A stretch of 64,000 nucleotides of DNA. It comes from Bacteroidota bacterium (GTDB lineage Bacteria; Bacteroidota; Bacteroidia; 2-12-FULL-35-15). The translations under genes and the position numbers were made by a program. The notes under the pieces are model-generated. The model was not told the origin of the DNA. It saw nothing but the letters and a program-made list of their open reading frames with translations, and searched no databases. The stretch spans positions 1-64,000 of the forward strand of contig SXIH01000037.1 of the NCBI GenBank assembly GCA_005772895.1. The letters are read 5' to 3'. This document shows, piece by piece, positions 1 through 9,549 of this stretch. Position 1 is the first letter of the stretch. Every line of letters begins with the position of its first letter.

Positions 1-76
1 GTTTACTGTCTATTGTCGACTAATTATTTTTCTTTTCTTTTGTCTATTGTCTACTGCCAATTGTCTACTTTTTCTT
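1..76. repeat. intergenic micro-repeat, TGTCTATTGTCTAC family
   Basis: The first 76 bases are non-coding. They contain TGTCTATTGTCGAC at 7-20 and the longer form TGTCTATTGTCTACTGC from base 41, ending in ATTGTCTAC. Nearly the same string recurs at about 34248-34277 and in degenerate, inverted form at 33064-33163. It is followed by another low-complexity stretch of the type TTGACTTCTGACTTTC. The block lies just past the 3' end of the minus-strand CtlX gene. No function is evident. Confidence 0.6.
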
Positions 77-99
77 TTGACTTCTGACTTTCCTATCTT

Positions 100-1008
100 T
101 TAACTTTTTATATCAGCAATCATACATCTCGCACTTCCCCCGCCATATTGCTCAATGGTATAAAGTGGAGAGTGTAACAATGTTCCATATTGTTCGAGTT
201 GTTTTATTTGCCCTTGGTTTAATGATTTAAATGCTTGCTCGCTCAGCACTATAAAACTTTCTCCTTTGAAGTTGTACAATTGATACATATTTCCTGCAAA
301 AGAATTCATTTGTTCGTATGAAATAGAAATTATTTCATGTTTTGTAAATGTTAAGGAGTCGATGACTTTAGCTAAATCGTTTTTATCCTGGATACAGTCT
401 TTACACAATACCGCAAAACCATTTCCTATACACATCAATACATTTGTGTGATAAATATCGTTGCCGTTTTTATCTACAGCTTTAAAATAGACACTTTCGA
501 AATTCAATTGTTTACAAAGTTGCTCGAATAACATTTTGTCGGTACGCGGGGATCGGTTTGCATACGCTACTTTATGAGTATAATCAAAAACAATACTTCC
601 GGTTCCTTCCAAAAACATTTTTTTATTTTCAAATTTCGTCAGATCAATAAAGATGGTATTGTTTTTTTTGAATTCTGAAAGAATATCCGTTCTTCTTTCA
701 AGTCTTCTGTTTTCAGCAAGCATAGGATATAAAACCAGTTCATTATTCTCATGAAAAGAAATCCAATTGTTAGGGAAAATAGAGTCGGGGGTATGTGGTG
801 AAGTTGTATCATCATAAATTACCACATCCATTCCGGCAGCAATCAGTTTGTTTGAAAACTGATTAAACTCTTCCAGGGCTTTTGCCTGAATGTTTTCAAT
901 ACTTTCAACATCCGTTTTTTGCTGAAAAGAATTGCTTTCGGCAGTTTGTGTATTGAATCCGAATTTAACCGGACGAATCATTAATATTTTGGAAGCTTTG
1001 TTGAGCAT
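100..1008 (-). CDS. ctlX: CtlX-type citrulline/arginine-related amidinohydrolase
   Basis: Guanidine-group-modifying superfamily protein (arginine deiminase / amidinotransferase fold), best matching the citrulline utilisation hydrolase CtlX group. Visible family features are the N-terminal MIRPVKFGFN segment, FPNNWISFH, the GTGSIVFD acidic motif, the central YHTNVLM histidine motif and the C-terminal GGGSARCM with the likely catalytic cysteine. The ORF track starts at 1041. The ATG at 1008 (MLNKASK) fits the family better, and a TACTTTTG -7 box lies between the two on the minus strand. A start at 981 (MIRPV) is also possible and would leave a short leader. The gene is divergent from the dipeptidase gene. 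Family assignment is firm; the exact substrate is inferred. Confidence 0.8.
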   Translation of the reverse strand: MLNKASKILMIRPVKFGFNTQTAESNSFQQKTDVESIENIQAKALEEFNQFSNKLIAAGMDVVIYDDTTSPHTPDSIFPNNWISFHENNELVLYPMLAENRRLERRTDILSEFKKNNTIFIDLTKFENKKMFLEGTGSIVFDYTHKVAYANRSPRTDKMLFEQLCKQLNFESVYFKAVDKNGNDIYHTNVLMCIGNGFAVLCKDCIQDKNDLAKVIDSLTFTKHEIISISYEQMNSFAGNMYQLYNFKGESFIVLSEQAFKSLNQGQIKQLEQYGTLLHSPLYTIEQYGGGSARCMIADIKS

Positions 1009-1013
1009 TAACA

Positions 1014-1049
1014 CAAAAGTAAGCAAGAAATTATTATTCATTAACTTTG
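1014..1049. promoter_or_regulatory. divergent Bacteroidota-type -7 boxes
   Basis: The gap between the divergent ctlX and dipeptidase genes holds TAACTTTG at 1042-1049 reading plus, 9 bases before the dipeptidase ATG, and TACTTTTG at 1014-1021 reading minus. Both match the TAnnTTTG -7 consensus. Neither has a clear TTTG -33 box at the right distance, so these are tentative. Confidence 0.4.
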
Positions 1050-1058
1050 TTAATATAA

Positions 1059-1856
1059 ATGAAGAAACTTATTCCAATATTTATCATCTTAATAATGATT
1101 GCCTGCTCTTTTGAAGCTTGCGACTATTTTGTGCATGCTAGCAATGACAATAAAGAAATAGTCGCTATTCCAGCTGTTGCAGAACCTGTTATTGCAGAAA
1201 AGGACTCGATAGAGAAAAGTGTTTTTATTCCTACACCATTATTCATAAGTGATCTTGAAAAATCAATTTTAGAAGCTGGCCTTGTTGATATAAAAACAAT
1301 AGATTCAAGTGTTGTTGTAGATTTAAAATATTCTACTGACAATAATTTTTTAGGTTTAGATATGTATGGCGATTTAAACAAGTGTTATTTGCAACCCGAT
1401 GTAGCCGAAAAATTAAAATGCTCACAGGAAATACTTAAATCAAAATTCCCTTTTTATAATTTAATTATTTATGATGCTGTGAGGGCAAGAAGTATTCAGC
1501 GTAAGATGTGGGATACTATTGATGTTCCGTATTTTGAAAGATCCAAATATGTTTCAAATCCAAACAATGGTTCCTTACATAATTTTGGAGCAGCAGTAGA
1601 TGTAAGTATTGTAAATGAATTAGGGATGGAATTAGATATGGGAACACCGTATGATTATTTCGGAGAACTGGCTTATCCCAGAGAAGAAGAAAGAATGATT
1701 GAAGAAGGAAAGTTGACTCACATACAATTACTCAACAGACAATTGTTAAGAGAAGTGATGGAAGCAGGAGGATTTATGGGAATCACTACCGAGTGGTGGC
1801 ATTTTAATTCTTGTTTCAGAAAAGAAGCGTATGAAAAATACCGGATAATAGAGTAG
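1059..1856 (+). CDS. D-alanyl-D-alanine dipeptidase (VanX/DdpX family, M15D)
   Basis: Zinc peptidase that cleaves D-Ala-D-Ala dipeptide, usually for recycling of cell-wall amino acids. The N-terminus has a hydrophobic export signal with cysteines at IACSFEAC, so it may be a lipoprotein. The M15 metal motif SLHNFGAAVD (SxHxxGxAxD) and the C-terminal EWWHFN carrying the catalytic Glu and last zinc ligand are both intact. Length (265 aa) is slightly above the cytoplasmic VanX type because of the export signal. No vanA/vanH partner is nearby, so glycopeptide resistance is not suggested; a housekeeping periplasmic role is more likely. Confidence 0.87.
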   Translation: MKKLIPIFIILIMIACSFEACDYFVHASNDNKEIVAIPAVAEPVIAEKDSIEKSVFIPTPLFISDLEKSILEAGLVDIKTIDSSVVVDLKYSTDNNFLGLDMYGDLNKCYLQPDVAEKLKCSQEILKSKFPFYNLIIYDAVRARSIQRKMWDTIDVPYFERSKYVSNPNNGSLHNFGAAVDVSIVNELGMELDMGTPYDYFGELAYPREEERMIEEGKLTHIQLLNRQLLREVMEAGGFMGITTEWWHFNSCFRKEAYEKYRIIE

Positions 1857-1863
1857 CGGAAGG

Positions 1864-2823
1864 TTAAAATAAGTAACCGTATTTCTGATTCAGAAACTTA
1901 CTATTATCTCTTCCTCTTTTTGTTTTAAAGATATCATGACTTACTGCAAGCATTATTTCATGAGACCCACTGTTGAATTTTTTTAATCCTCCTATTTGAA
2001 TGTCATAAGAATAACTTATCTGATAATTTCCAAAAAAAGTAAATCCTGCATGTATAGCAATTGCATCACGTAAGCGGATTGAAAAACCTGTGAATGCTTG
2101 CTCGAAAAAGTGTACACGTAATGTGTAATCCAACATCATTGGTGCGCCTTTTACATACTGTCCGTATAATGTGCTTTCCCATATATAATCAGGATTTTCA
2201 GCAAAATTATATCCCAATGTAAAATTAGCTTGAGTAATATATTTTATAGTTCCTTTTTTTGTTGTATCGTTTTTGTAAAACTCTGCAGTAGATTGTATTA
2301 AATGTAAACCGCTTGCACCAACATGAAATCTATCGTTGTATAAATAAAAACCAACACTTGCATCAGTCACCCAGGTACTATTACTTAAACTTTGGTCGAT
2401 GGATGGATCTTGATTGTGATGCAAGGTCATGTAATTTCCAATCAAAGTATATTTTGTAAAATTTCCTGCTAAGCCTGCGGATAATTCACAATCAGGAAAA
2501 CGAAGGTGGTAAGCGTATGCAGCTCCAATATTCATTTGTTTTGAAGGACCTATTTTATCTTGCATCAAATACAATCCTGCACCCATTTTACCTTTCATAA
2601 ATCTACTATGCAATCCTAAACTAACTGTTGTAGGAGCTCCTTCGTATCCAACCCATTGTTTTCTATAATTTAATCTCGCATCTAATAATCTTTTTGTACC
2701 GGTAACTCCGGGGTTAAGCATAAATGCATTGTTTTTATGCTGCGAATAATAGGGCAATTGCTGAGCGTTACAAACTAATGCCGCTAAACAAAATAAAATG
2801 ATATGTAGACTTTTCTGTATCAA
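1864..2823 (-). CDS. PorP/SprF family type IX secretion membrane protein
   Basis: Outer-membrane beta-barrel protein of the PorP/SprF family, which works with the T9SS and its large CHU_C-domain substrates. It has a signal peptide (LAALVCNAQQ), the family opening LPYYSQHKNNAFMLNPGVTG, and alternating amphipathic strands to the C-terminus. Length (319 aa) is typical. It starts 5 bases after the stop of the upstream gene for a type B sorted protein, the usual substrate/PorP pairing, so the two are probably co-transcribed and functionally matched. Confidence 0.92.
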   Translation of the reverse strand: MIQKSLHIILFCLAALVCNAQQLPYYSQHKNNAFMLNPGVTGTKRLLDARLNYRKQWVGYEGAPTTVSLGLHSRFMKGKMGAGLYLMQDKIGPSKQMNIGAAYAYHLRFPDCELSAGLAGNFTKYTLIGNYMTLHHNQDPSIDQSLSNSTWVTDASVGFYLYNDRFHVGASGLHLIQSTAEFYKNDTTKKGTIKYITQANFTLGYNFAENPDYIWESTLYGQYVKGAPMMLDYTLRVHFFEQAFTGFSIRLRDAIAIHAGFTFFGNYQISYSYDIQIGGLKKFNSGSHEIMLAVSHDIFKTKRGRDNSKFLNQKYGYLF

Positions 2824-2828
2824 TTTTT

Positions 2829-3893
2829 TTAATCAATAATAGTTACTGTTCCATTCTTTTTTCCTTTTCCATCACCTAATTCCAAAACAAAAAAGTAAGT
2901 TCCTTCGGGTAAAGTTTCTCCAAAAGCTTTTCCATCCCAGGTATTAGCATATTGACTGGTTTTATAAACCAATTTCCCATAACGGTTATATATTTCCAAC
3001 CGGTTGTTTGGGTATTTATGAATGTTTCCAATGTACCAGGTATCATTATTACCATCGAAATTGGGAGTAAATGTATTATAGAACACCAGCTCATCACTTT
3101 CTATTACTGTTACTAGAACTGAGTCGTATCCCGGACAAGTATTTGAAGCATCTGTTCCATATAAATAATACATAGTTGTAACAATAGGTTCAACATCCGG
3201 ATTTTCAGTAAACTCATAAACAATTGGTTCAGGGCTCCAGGCATAATAAAAACCACCATTGGCTTGAAGTGTGGTAACTTCTCCTTCAAAAATGGTTACA
3301 TCAGGACCTGCGTCAATGTCTGGGGTAGGAATAATTGTCACAGTTACTTGATCTGTTTTGGGAGGACAGGCTGCTGTGGTACACGTTAATGTATACGTAA
3401 TGCTAGATGTTGGATTAACACAAGTTGGACGAGGCAAGGTATTGTTATCTAAAAAAGTTGTTGGAGACCAAGAATAAGTTACTCCCATTCCAGTAACATT
3501 TAAATCTGCACCAAGAAGAGCAGAACTGTTTTCACAGATGCTCGTATCATTTCCTGCATTTGTATAAAAAACGTAGTTTAATGAAACGATGACAACATCA
3601 GTTGCAACTGCTCCTGTATCATCTGTTACCGTAAGGGTATAAACTGCATAATCTAGAGGAGTGCAAATTGGATTTGGATTTGAAGAACTACTTAAAAATG
3701 TTGCAGGACTCCATGAATAGGTGTAAGGAGCTAATCCGCCAGAAGCAGGTGAGATGCTACCAATTGAAGTGCTGGTTCCCGGACAAATTGTTTTATCTGG
3801 ACCAGCATTTACAGTAAGTTGAGCCGATAAATGACTGCAAACAAGTATTAAAAAGACGAATACCGAAAGTACAAGCCAGAATTTTTTATTCAT
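2829..3893 (-). CDS. secreted protein with PKD-like repeats and T9SS type B sorting domain
   Basis: Signal peptide (LVCSHLSAQ), then three Ig/PKD-like modules, each opening with a variant of NAGPDKTICPGTS (NAGPDKTICPG, NAGNDTSICEN, DAGPDVTIFEG). The last ~90 residues are a gliding-motility-associated CHU_C domain: FTPNFDGNNDTWYI, LEIYNRYGKLVY and LPEGTYFFVLEL. This marks a T9SS cargo of the type B class, usually anchored or released at the cell surface. It is short (354 aa) for its class. It lies directly upstream of a porP/sprF gene, its likely partner. The ligand or surface role is unknown. Confidence 0.9.
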   Translation of the reverse strand: MNKKFWLVLSVFVFLILVCSHLSAQLTVNAGPDKTICPGTSTSIGSISPASGGLAPYTYSWSPATFLSSSSNPNPICTPLDYAVYTLTVTDDTGAVATDVVIVSLNYVFYTNAGNDTSICENSSALLGADLNVTGMGVTYSWSPTTFLDNNTLPRPTCVNPTSSITYTLTCTTAACPPKTDQVTVTIIPTPDIDAGPDVTIFEGEVTTLQANGGFYYAWSPEPIVYEFTENPDVEPIVTTMYYLYGTDASNTCPGYDSVLVTVIESDELVFYNTFTPNFDGNNDTWYIGNIHKYPNNRLEIYNRYGKLVYKTSQYANTWDGKAFGETLPEGTYFFVLELGDGKGKKNGTVTIID

Positions 3894-3994
3894 AGGATAA
3901 TCAAGTAATCTAGAAACAAATGTAGCTATATAAATTGTAAATCAAAAGCCCTTTTTGCCGACAAAAATTAGGTTTCGGTCTATATATAACCAAA

Positions 3995-4022
3995 AAAATC
4001 CCCCAAGTGCTCGGGGGATTTT
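3995..4022 (-). terminator. rho-independent terminator of the 1627-aa protein gene
   Basis: A 10-bp perfect stem (AAAATCCCCC / GGGGGATTTT) with an 8-base loop. Read on the minus strand it is followed by a run of T, so it ends transcription of the large gene upstream and separates it from the type B/PorP pair. Confidence 0.85.
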
Positions 4023-4058
4023 AAAACGTATTAATTGAAATAATATTTCAATTAATTA

Positions 4059-7000
4059 TTATTGCTTTATAACTTTAGTTATTGATTTAAAATCTCCTTC
4101 ACTGAACTCAACCTTCAAAGTATAAACTCCTTTTGCCAGTTCACCCATTTGTGTTATCAAACTGGATTTTCCTTCTTCCACCTTTTGAAACTTTGAAACT
4201 ACTGTTCTTCCTAAATAGTCAACGATTTGAATTTTTACAATTCCTCTAACTGGAGTTGTAAAATCAAAATTCAAGTCAGAAGTTGTAGGGTTTGGATGCA
4301 CATTTGTTAAACTAATTTCATCTAAAGCGTTCTCAATGCTTATAATAGACGAATAGGTAAACTTACCGTCATAGTCTGTTTGTTTTAAGCGATAATAGGT
4401 TTTTCCAACATACGGTGAGTAGTCGTATGCATCATAGTTAATTACTGCATTACTATTTCCTGCTCCTTCTTTGGTAATTACCGTTTCAAAATTTACACCA
4501 TCAATAGAATGATCCAAAGTAAAATAATCGTTGTTTAATTCGGAAGCAGTTATCCATTCCAATTTATTTTTCACACCTTCATTCTTTCCAGTAAAAGAAA
4601 GTAATTGAATAGGAAGCGGAGTTGTAGATTGAGCATTTCCAAAATCTGAAAACCCAATCATGTTATTTCTAACAACAGCAGTAACAGGACTAGCAACACA
4701 AGATCCAGAGCTACCATCACCATTAATGATATCCCAAGTTGCGCTACCATTGTGGCGCGACATTACTGTCCATCCCAATTGAGCATTTGAATATGCAGTA
4801 TTATACAATGTGATGTTGTACATCCCTGTATTATTATTGGCAGTATTTGCATCAATATTCCAGAATCCATTATTTAATGCAGCAAAATTATATGTTGCTG
4901 AACATTCAGAAGACCCTAGCGCTCCAGGGAGGGATCCATAGGTTTGAAAATCTGCAGTCAAATAAGTAATTGTTGGAGCGGCAGTGAAGTTTACATTTGC
5001 TCTTTGATAAGAGGCAGTTAATCCAACAGGAAAATCGAAGGAACCAGTTGAGTTATTAATATATCTTCTTAAAAAACCATTAACATAGCTAGTAGTATTT
5101 CCGGCAGAAACAGAAGTAGTAGTAGAATTGTTTACAATTACCATAAAAGCACCGGTATTTATTTTACCTGCAGTAAGTGTTAGTGTTCCAGTTGTTGCTT
5201 TGATGTTCATATTTGTTTGTAAAGTAACACCTGTGCTACTATTATTCATTATCACGGCATTTAAATCAAGTGTGGAACTTCCCTGGTTATAAGTCTGAGC
5301 AGCAGTTCCATTAAATTCCAATGCTCCAATAGTCCCAGTAGTTGTGTAAGTAGTATTACCCGTTGCGTTCACAAAGTTCCCAGCAACTTTTATATAGAAG
5401 TTATTGGAGTTGAAAACGCTTGTACTATTTGATGTTGTGAAGTTACCAGCAATATCAATATCATTATTTGCAACAACAGAACCGCTGGATTTAGTAACGG
5501 TGAAGTGGTGAAATTTATTTGTTCCAGTAAAGCTTCCTGAAAGACTTTGAGTAACAAGAGTAGGAGGGTCAAAAATAACTTGTGAACCTGCTGCAGCAGT
5601 AAATGTACCATTGTTAGTAAAGTTTCCGCAGATATGTAAAATAGCTGTTGAACTTAAAGTTAAAGTTGCTCCGGGATTAATAGTTAGGTCTTTTACATAT
5701 TCTGTTCCTGTAATAATTGGTTGTGTAGAGGATGCTGCAGTTACAACTGCATTTACACCACATACAGGGTATGTTCCGCAACTTCCCCAGTTAACAGGAT
5801 TTGTCCAAACTGTGCTTGCACCACCGGTCCAATATACGGTTGAAGGAGCAGTATAATTGATTACACCTGCACCTGATGGAGTTAAGTCAAGAGTAAATCC
5901 TTGAGTACTTCCTGAATAATTTTGAATACATAAATATAAAACATCACCTGCAGTAACAGAAACCGTTGGTTCGTATGCCCAATTAAAACAAGAGCTAATC
6001 GGAGTAGGAGCATTTCCTCCCGGTGCAATTCCTGTTACCCCATAGCTATCAAAATTACAAGCTAATAAAGCAGCACTACTAGCTGCAGTTATGCCAGAAC
6101 AAGTTGTAGTCGCACCTGTTCCCGACATTCTCCAAAGCAAATAATCGTAATCTGTTTCGGTCCCACAAGAACTATTTGATCCATCATTTGGCATTAAATT
6201 AAAATTAAAATTACCGGTAGCTGCAATAGTAATTTGGTACCATACAGAATTTAATTCACCACTTGTGCAATCATCAGCACCGTTAAAATCGCAAACATTA
6301 CCTGTATTAGAATATCCCGGATTACCAATCACCATAGTTGCATTACAAACAACCAATGGAATTGTACAATCTTGTCCGGGAACCGGAGAAGTAGAGCTTG
6401 ACGTACCATTGTCAACAATTATAGAAAACGTTCCAACGCTGCTATTTCTTCCATCAACGCGAACATAATAAGTTGCACCTGGAGTTAATCCTGAAGCATT
6501 TATTAAAGAGCCGGAATTACTTCCTGAAGTACAACCAGCAGGTGGAAATTGATTACATGAAACAAGCACTAAACCAGGTCCACAAGTACCGCTGTAAAGA
6601 GCAATTTGTGTTGCAGTAATAGTGGTTGCTGTAGTTTGAATGTATGCTATACCTGAAGCCGGTGCAACAAAAGAATACCACAGTGTATTTACACTTCCCC
6701 CCGTCCAGCATGAAGGAATAGCAGGTTCACCGCCACCACTTGAGCAAATATTATCACCTGTAACTGAAGTTCCTAAAGTTAAAGCTGTTGCAGCACAAGG
6801 TAAATCATTGTTTCCACCCACAGGTGCAGTAATGTCAAGAGAAAAAGAAGAAATACAACCACCAAAGGTTCCCCATCCGTCAATAACTAAATAATAAGTG
6901 TTTCCTGCAACAACACTTGTACAAAAACTTTTTGAACCTGAAGCTGAAGATTGAACATAGGTTATACAGTTTGCAGAAAATGGGCAACCATCATAAAGCA

Positions 7001-8942
7001 TCATTCCTGTCCAACTTTGAGTAGAGTTTAATGTTACTGTTATGGATCCTGATGTTGCTGGGGTAAAGGTGTAAACTTTATCATCATCAACAAAATAATT
7101 GGTACTTCCACAAGTACTTGCATTTGTTGCAGTGATATCGTCACCTGCTCCGCAAGTCGTTTGTCCTGTAGCATTATAAGGTAAAGAAGCAATTGTGACA
7201 TTTCCGGCACCCATATTTGCAGGACAAGCTGCTGGTGCACTAATACACATTGTTAAATTACCGTTAGCTGGTGTCCCGGTACTGTAAGAATAAACACGGA
7301 TATAATAAGTCTGTCCAATTGTCAAACCAGTTGCGAGAAAATTATCAGGGTCTGAACATTGCATTGAAGTAAGTGATCCACAAGTTCCGGAATACAATTG
7401 CATATAGGCATCAAAGCCAGAAGCAGTAGTTAAAGTAATTGGATGAGCGGTTGCAGTAGCAACAAAAGAAAACCAAATATCATCATCAGGATCTCCAAAG
7501 CAAGCACCGGTTGAAGTTCCTGAAGGTGACGAACACTGTAATGTTCCAGCAGAAGTAGAAGCACATGAACCATAAGCATTCATTGTTAAAGCAGTTGCTC
7601 CAGAGCAATTATCATTAGAAGGTTGAACGGGACAAGGATTGGTAACACATAAGCCAAATGTTCCTTCGGTGCCGCCACCATATTCCCAGAATCGCACAAA
7701 CAAAGTTGATCCTGGAGTTTGACCTATAACAGAAATAAAAGGCATTGAACCATTTACACTATTATCATCATCACAATCAACTAACGTTAAAGAACCACAT
7801 GAGCCTGAATAGATTGCCATTCCGCCATCCGTAATTACTCCGGTTTGTGAATCAAAATCCAATGTTCCAGAAGCAGGAACAGTAACTGAGAACCAAACAT
7901 CAGCTCCTGTATAGCTTGCACAACCAGGTGCAGGAGGTGAACCGGCTGTAGTTGCAGATGCACAGCTATTTGAATAAGTTGTATAGCTACAGGAAGCACC
8001 CACAGTTAATGTTGTTGCTGAACAAGGGTCATCGTTGACGGGACCAATACCTGTCGTAAAGTTCCAAATTGTACATCCTGTTGCATTACCTGCACAGTTT
8101 GTTGGAACTATTCTCCAATAATATGTTGTACTGGAACTAAGTGTTCCAGGGTTGTATGTGAGAACATTTCCGATATCTGTTCCGTTTACTATATTGGTTG
8201 CTCCTGCATCCGTTCCAAAATATAACAAATAGCTATTGGGAGCAGGAGAAGGTGCATTCCAATTTAAAGTTACTCCGCCAGGGCACATGCCACTAGCGCC
8301 ATTTGCCGGTGAGGAAATAGTAGCACAATTTGGAACTGTTGAAGGAAGTAAAGAAGTAAGAACAACATCATCAAATGTTGCTGCAGGTGTTGTGCCTGCT
8401 GAAGCATCATTTCTCCAACTAAAAACTAATCGCATAGTACTTGCTCCGGAAGTGTTTCCAGCCTGAGTACCAGTAATTGTTATTGATGCACCAGTACACG
8501 ATCCTTGCAGACTATATTCAACTCCTATCTGATTTCCTGCAGGCAATTGAGTATTAGCTACTGGCGTTGTTGATGTTGGAACTAAGTAGACTTTTAAAAA
8601 ATCATAAGTTCCTTCACCTTGCCCTCTCCAATTGAAGGTTAATGTAATGTTTGTTTCACAAGAAGGGAAAGTTACATCCCTATAAATATGTGCTACTCTG
8701 GAGGTTGTAGTATTGTAATTGTTATTTCCTACAGCAGTACCAATATATGCACCGTTTGTACCGCTACATTTATAATTGCTACCACAAAACCAAATAGCAT
8801 TTGTAGCCGGATTGACTGTTGTCCAATTAAGTCCAGGAGTAGCGTTTTCAAAATTTCCATTATTTGCTGCCGAGATAATATTAGTTGCAATGGCATTTTG
8901 AGCAAAAAAATAAAAAACAATTATGGAGTATATTTTTTTCAT
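4059..8942 (-). CDS. giant modular secreted protein with T9SS type A sorting domain
   Basis: 1627 aa, signal peptide at residues 1-19 (FAQNAIATN). In order: an N-terminal jelly-roll-like module (~20-200), a fibronectin III-like module (~205-300), about five beta-sandwich PPC-like modules each led by a cysteine-containing linker such as NDDPCSATTL, SNDNCSGATAL, NDLPCAATAL and GQDCTIPLVV, then a long Ser/Thr/Asn-rich beta-helix-like stretch (~1050-1400), and a C-terminal type A sorting domain (NVHPNPTTSDLNF ... GELAKGVYTLKVEF). It is exported by the T9SS and probably surface attached, an adhesin or matrix protein by architecture. No catalytic motif is evident. It ends at a strong terminator and is probably transcribed separately from the downstream pair. 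Confidence 0.9.
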   Translation of the reverse strand: MKKIYSIIVFYFFAQNAIATNIISAANNGNFENATPGLNWTTVNPATNAIWFCGSNYKCSGTNGAYIGTAVGNNNYNTTTSRVAHIYRDVTFPSCETNITLTFNWRGQGEGTYDFLKVYLVPTSTTPVANTQLPAGNQIGVEYSLQGSCTGASITITGTQAGNTSGASTMRLVFSWRNDASAGTTPAATFDDVVLTSLLPSTVPNCATISSPANGASGMCPGGVTLNWNAPSPAPNSYLLYFGTDAGATNIVNGTDIGNVLTYNPGTLSSSTTYYWRIVPTNCAGNATGCTIWNFTTGIGPVNDDPCSATTLTVGASCSYTTYSNSCASATTAGSPPAPGCASYTGADVWFSVTVPASGTLDFDSQTGVITDGGMAIYSGSCGSLTLVDCDDDNSVNGSMPFISVIGQTPGSTLFVRFWEYGGGTEGTFGLCVTNPCPVQPSNDNCSGATALTMNAYGSCASTSAGTLQCSSPSGTSTGACFGDPDDDIWFSFVATATAHPITLTTASGFDAYMQLYSGTCGSLTSMQCSDPDNFLATGLTIGQTYYIRVYSYSTGTPANGNLTMCISAPAACPANMGAGNVTIASLPYNATGQTTCGAGDDITATNASTCGSTNYFVDDDKVYTFTPATSGSITVTLNSTQSWTGMMLYDGCPFSANCITYVQSSASGSKSFCTSVVAGNTYYLVIDGWGTFGGCISSFSLDITAPVGGNNDLPCAATALTLGTSVTGDNICSSGGGEPAIPSCWTGGSVNTLWYSFVAPASGIAYIQTTATTITATQIALYSGTCGPGLVLVSCNQFPPAGCTSGSNSGSLINASGLTPGATYYVRVDGRNSSVGTFSIIVDNGTSSSTSPVPGQDCTIPLVVCNATMVIGNPGYSNTGNVCDFNGADDCTSGELNSVWYQITIAATGNFNFNLMPNDGSNSSCGTETDYDYLLWRMSGTGATTTCSGITAASSAALLACNFDSYGVTGIAPGGNAPTPISSCFNWAYEPTVSVTAGDVLYLCIQNYSGSTQGFTLDLTPSGAGVINYTAPSTVYWTGGASTVWTNPVNWGSCGTYPVCGVNAVVTAASSTQPIITGTEYVKDLTINPGATLTLSSTAILHICGNFTNNGTFTAAAGSQVIFDPPTLVTQSLSGSFTGTNKFHHFTVTKSSGSVVANNDIDIAGNFTTSNSTSVFNSNNFYIKVAGNFVNATGNTTYTTTGTIGALEFNGTAAQTYNQGSSTLDLNAVIMNNSSTGVTLQTNMNIKATTGTLTLTAGKINTGAFMVIVNNSTTTSVSAGNTTSYVNGFLRRYINNSTGSFDFPVGLTASYQRANVNFTAAPTITYLTADFQTYGSLPGALGSSECSATYNFAALNNGFWNIDANTANNNTGMYNITLYNTAYSNAQLGWTVMSRHNGSATWDIINGDGSSGSCVASPVTAVVRNNMIGFSDFGNAQSTTPLPIQLLSFTGKNEGVKNKLEWITASELNNDYFTLDHSIDGVNFETVITKEGAGNSNAVINYDAYDYSPYVGKTYYRLKQTDYDGKFTYSSIISIENALDEISLTNVHPNPTTSDLNFDFTTPVRGIVKIQIVDYLGRTVVSKFQKVEEGKSSLITQMGELAKGVYTLKVEFSEGDFKSITKVIKQ

Positions 8943-8964
8943 AAATGAAAGAGAGATTTCGTAA

Positions 8965-9315
8965 TTAGTAATATTTTGAAATTAAATCAGCATCTGTTAA
9001 AACTATTTTTCCTGCATATTTTATTATTTCTAAAATATCAGACTCCAGCATTTCTTGTGGTGCTTTAACAGTAAGCTTATGATTAGGTAAATCAACTATT
9101 GCATCAATAATTCCTGGTCTGGCCTTGAAAATGGTTACTAAATCAGTTGCTTGAGCAGTTGTACCTAAATCAGAAAGGATATAGTTATATGTTGTTGCTT
9201 TACTCGTCTTAGAAGTAGAGCTGGTTGAGGGGCTTGCGGCAATTTGCGAAAAAGTGGCAGAGGAAATAAAAAATAGAAATATAAAGCCAATGGCTTTTAG
9301 TGTTAGTAGTTTCAT
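8965..9315 (-). CDS. small secreted protein with HMA-like fold pattern
   Basis: Unrecognised family. Starting at the internal ATG (MKLLTLKAIGF) gives a good signal peptide (FFISSATFSQ) and a ~116-aa protein; the ORF track start at 9375 adds 20 implausible residues. The mature part has a low-complexity Ser/Thr linker, then ~75 residues with the spacing of a heavy-metal-associated ferredoxin-like domain (FKARPGIIDAIVDLPNHKLTVKAP ... ILEIIKYAGK), but without the CxxC metal site. It lies 22 bases upstream of the giant secreted protein gene on the same strand, so it may be the first gene of that transcript. Function unknown. Confidence 0.6.
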   Translation of the reverse strand: MKLLTLKAIGFIFLFFISSATFSQIAASPSTSSTSKTSKATTYNYILSDLGTTAQATDLVTIFKARPGIIDAIVDLPNHKLTVKAPQEMLESDILEIIKYAGKIVLTDADLISKYY

Positions 9316-9437
9316 ACGAGTAGTTTTAAATATTATCGTTATAACAATGTTACCTATATAAGACGATAAAAACAAGCATTTAGTTGCTTTTTATTTAGTG
9401 CTAAATTGTTCATAACCACTTTCTTGCATTTATTGTC

Positions 9438-9469
9438 GATGAATCTATATTTATGATAGATGAATCTAT
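9438..9469. promoter_or_regulatory. candidate operator: direct repeat plus palindrome
   Basis: GATGAATCTAT occurs at 9438-9448 and again at 9459-9469, 21 bases apart (two helical turns). The second copy is part of the palindrome ATAGAT-GA-ATCTAT (9456-9469). It sits between the divergent HMA-like gene and the nuclease-like gene. The pattern suits a dimeric regulator, but no regulator gene is adjacent. Confidence 0.35.
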
Positions 9470-9549
9470 TAAAAAGATTGTTTTAATCTATAATATTTAA
9501 TTTAAACAACAAAAAGAAAGTACTTTTACGCAAATTCTGAATAAAATGG

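Noticed and set aside
1059-1856. Vancomycin-resistance VanX
   Set aside because: No vanH, vanA or vanRS nearby and an export signal is present; a cell-wall recycling dipeptidase is more likely.
5390-8948. ORFs on the opposite strand or in other frames of the giant secreted protein (for example 5611..5856, 6640..6894, 8688..8948)
   Set aside because: They are shadows of the repetitive Ser/Thr/Gly-rich coding frame, with no family motif or start context.
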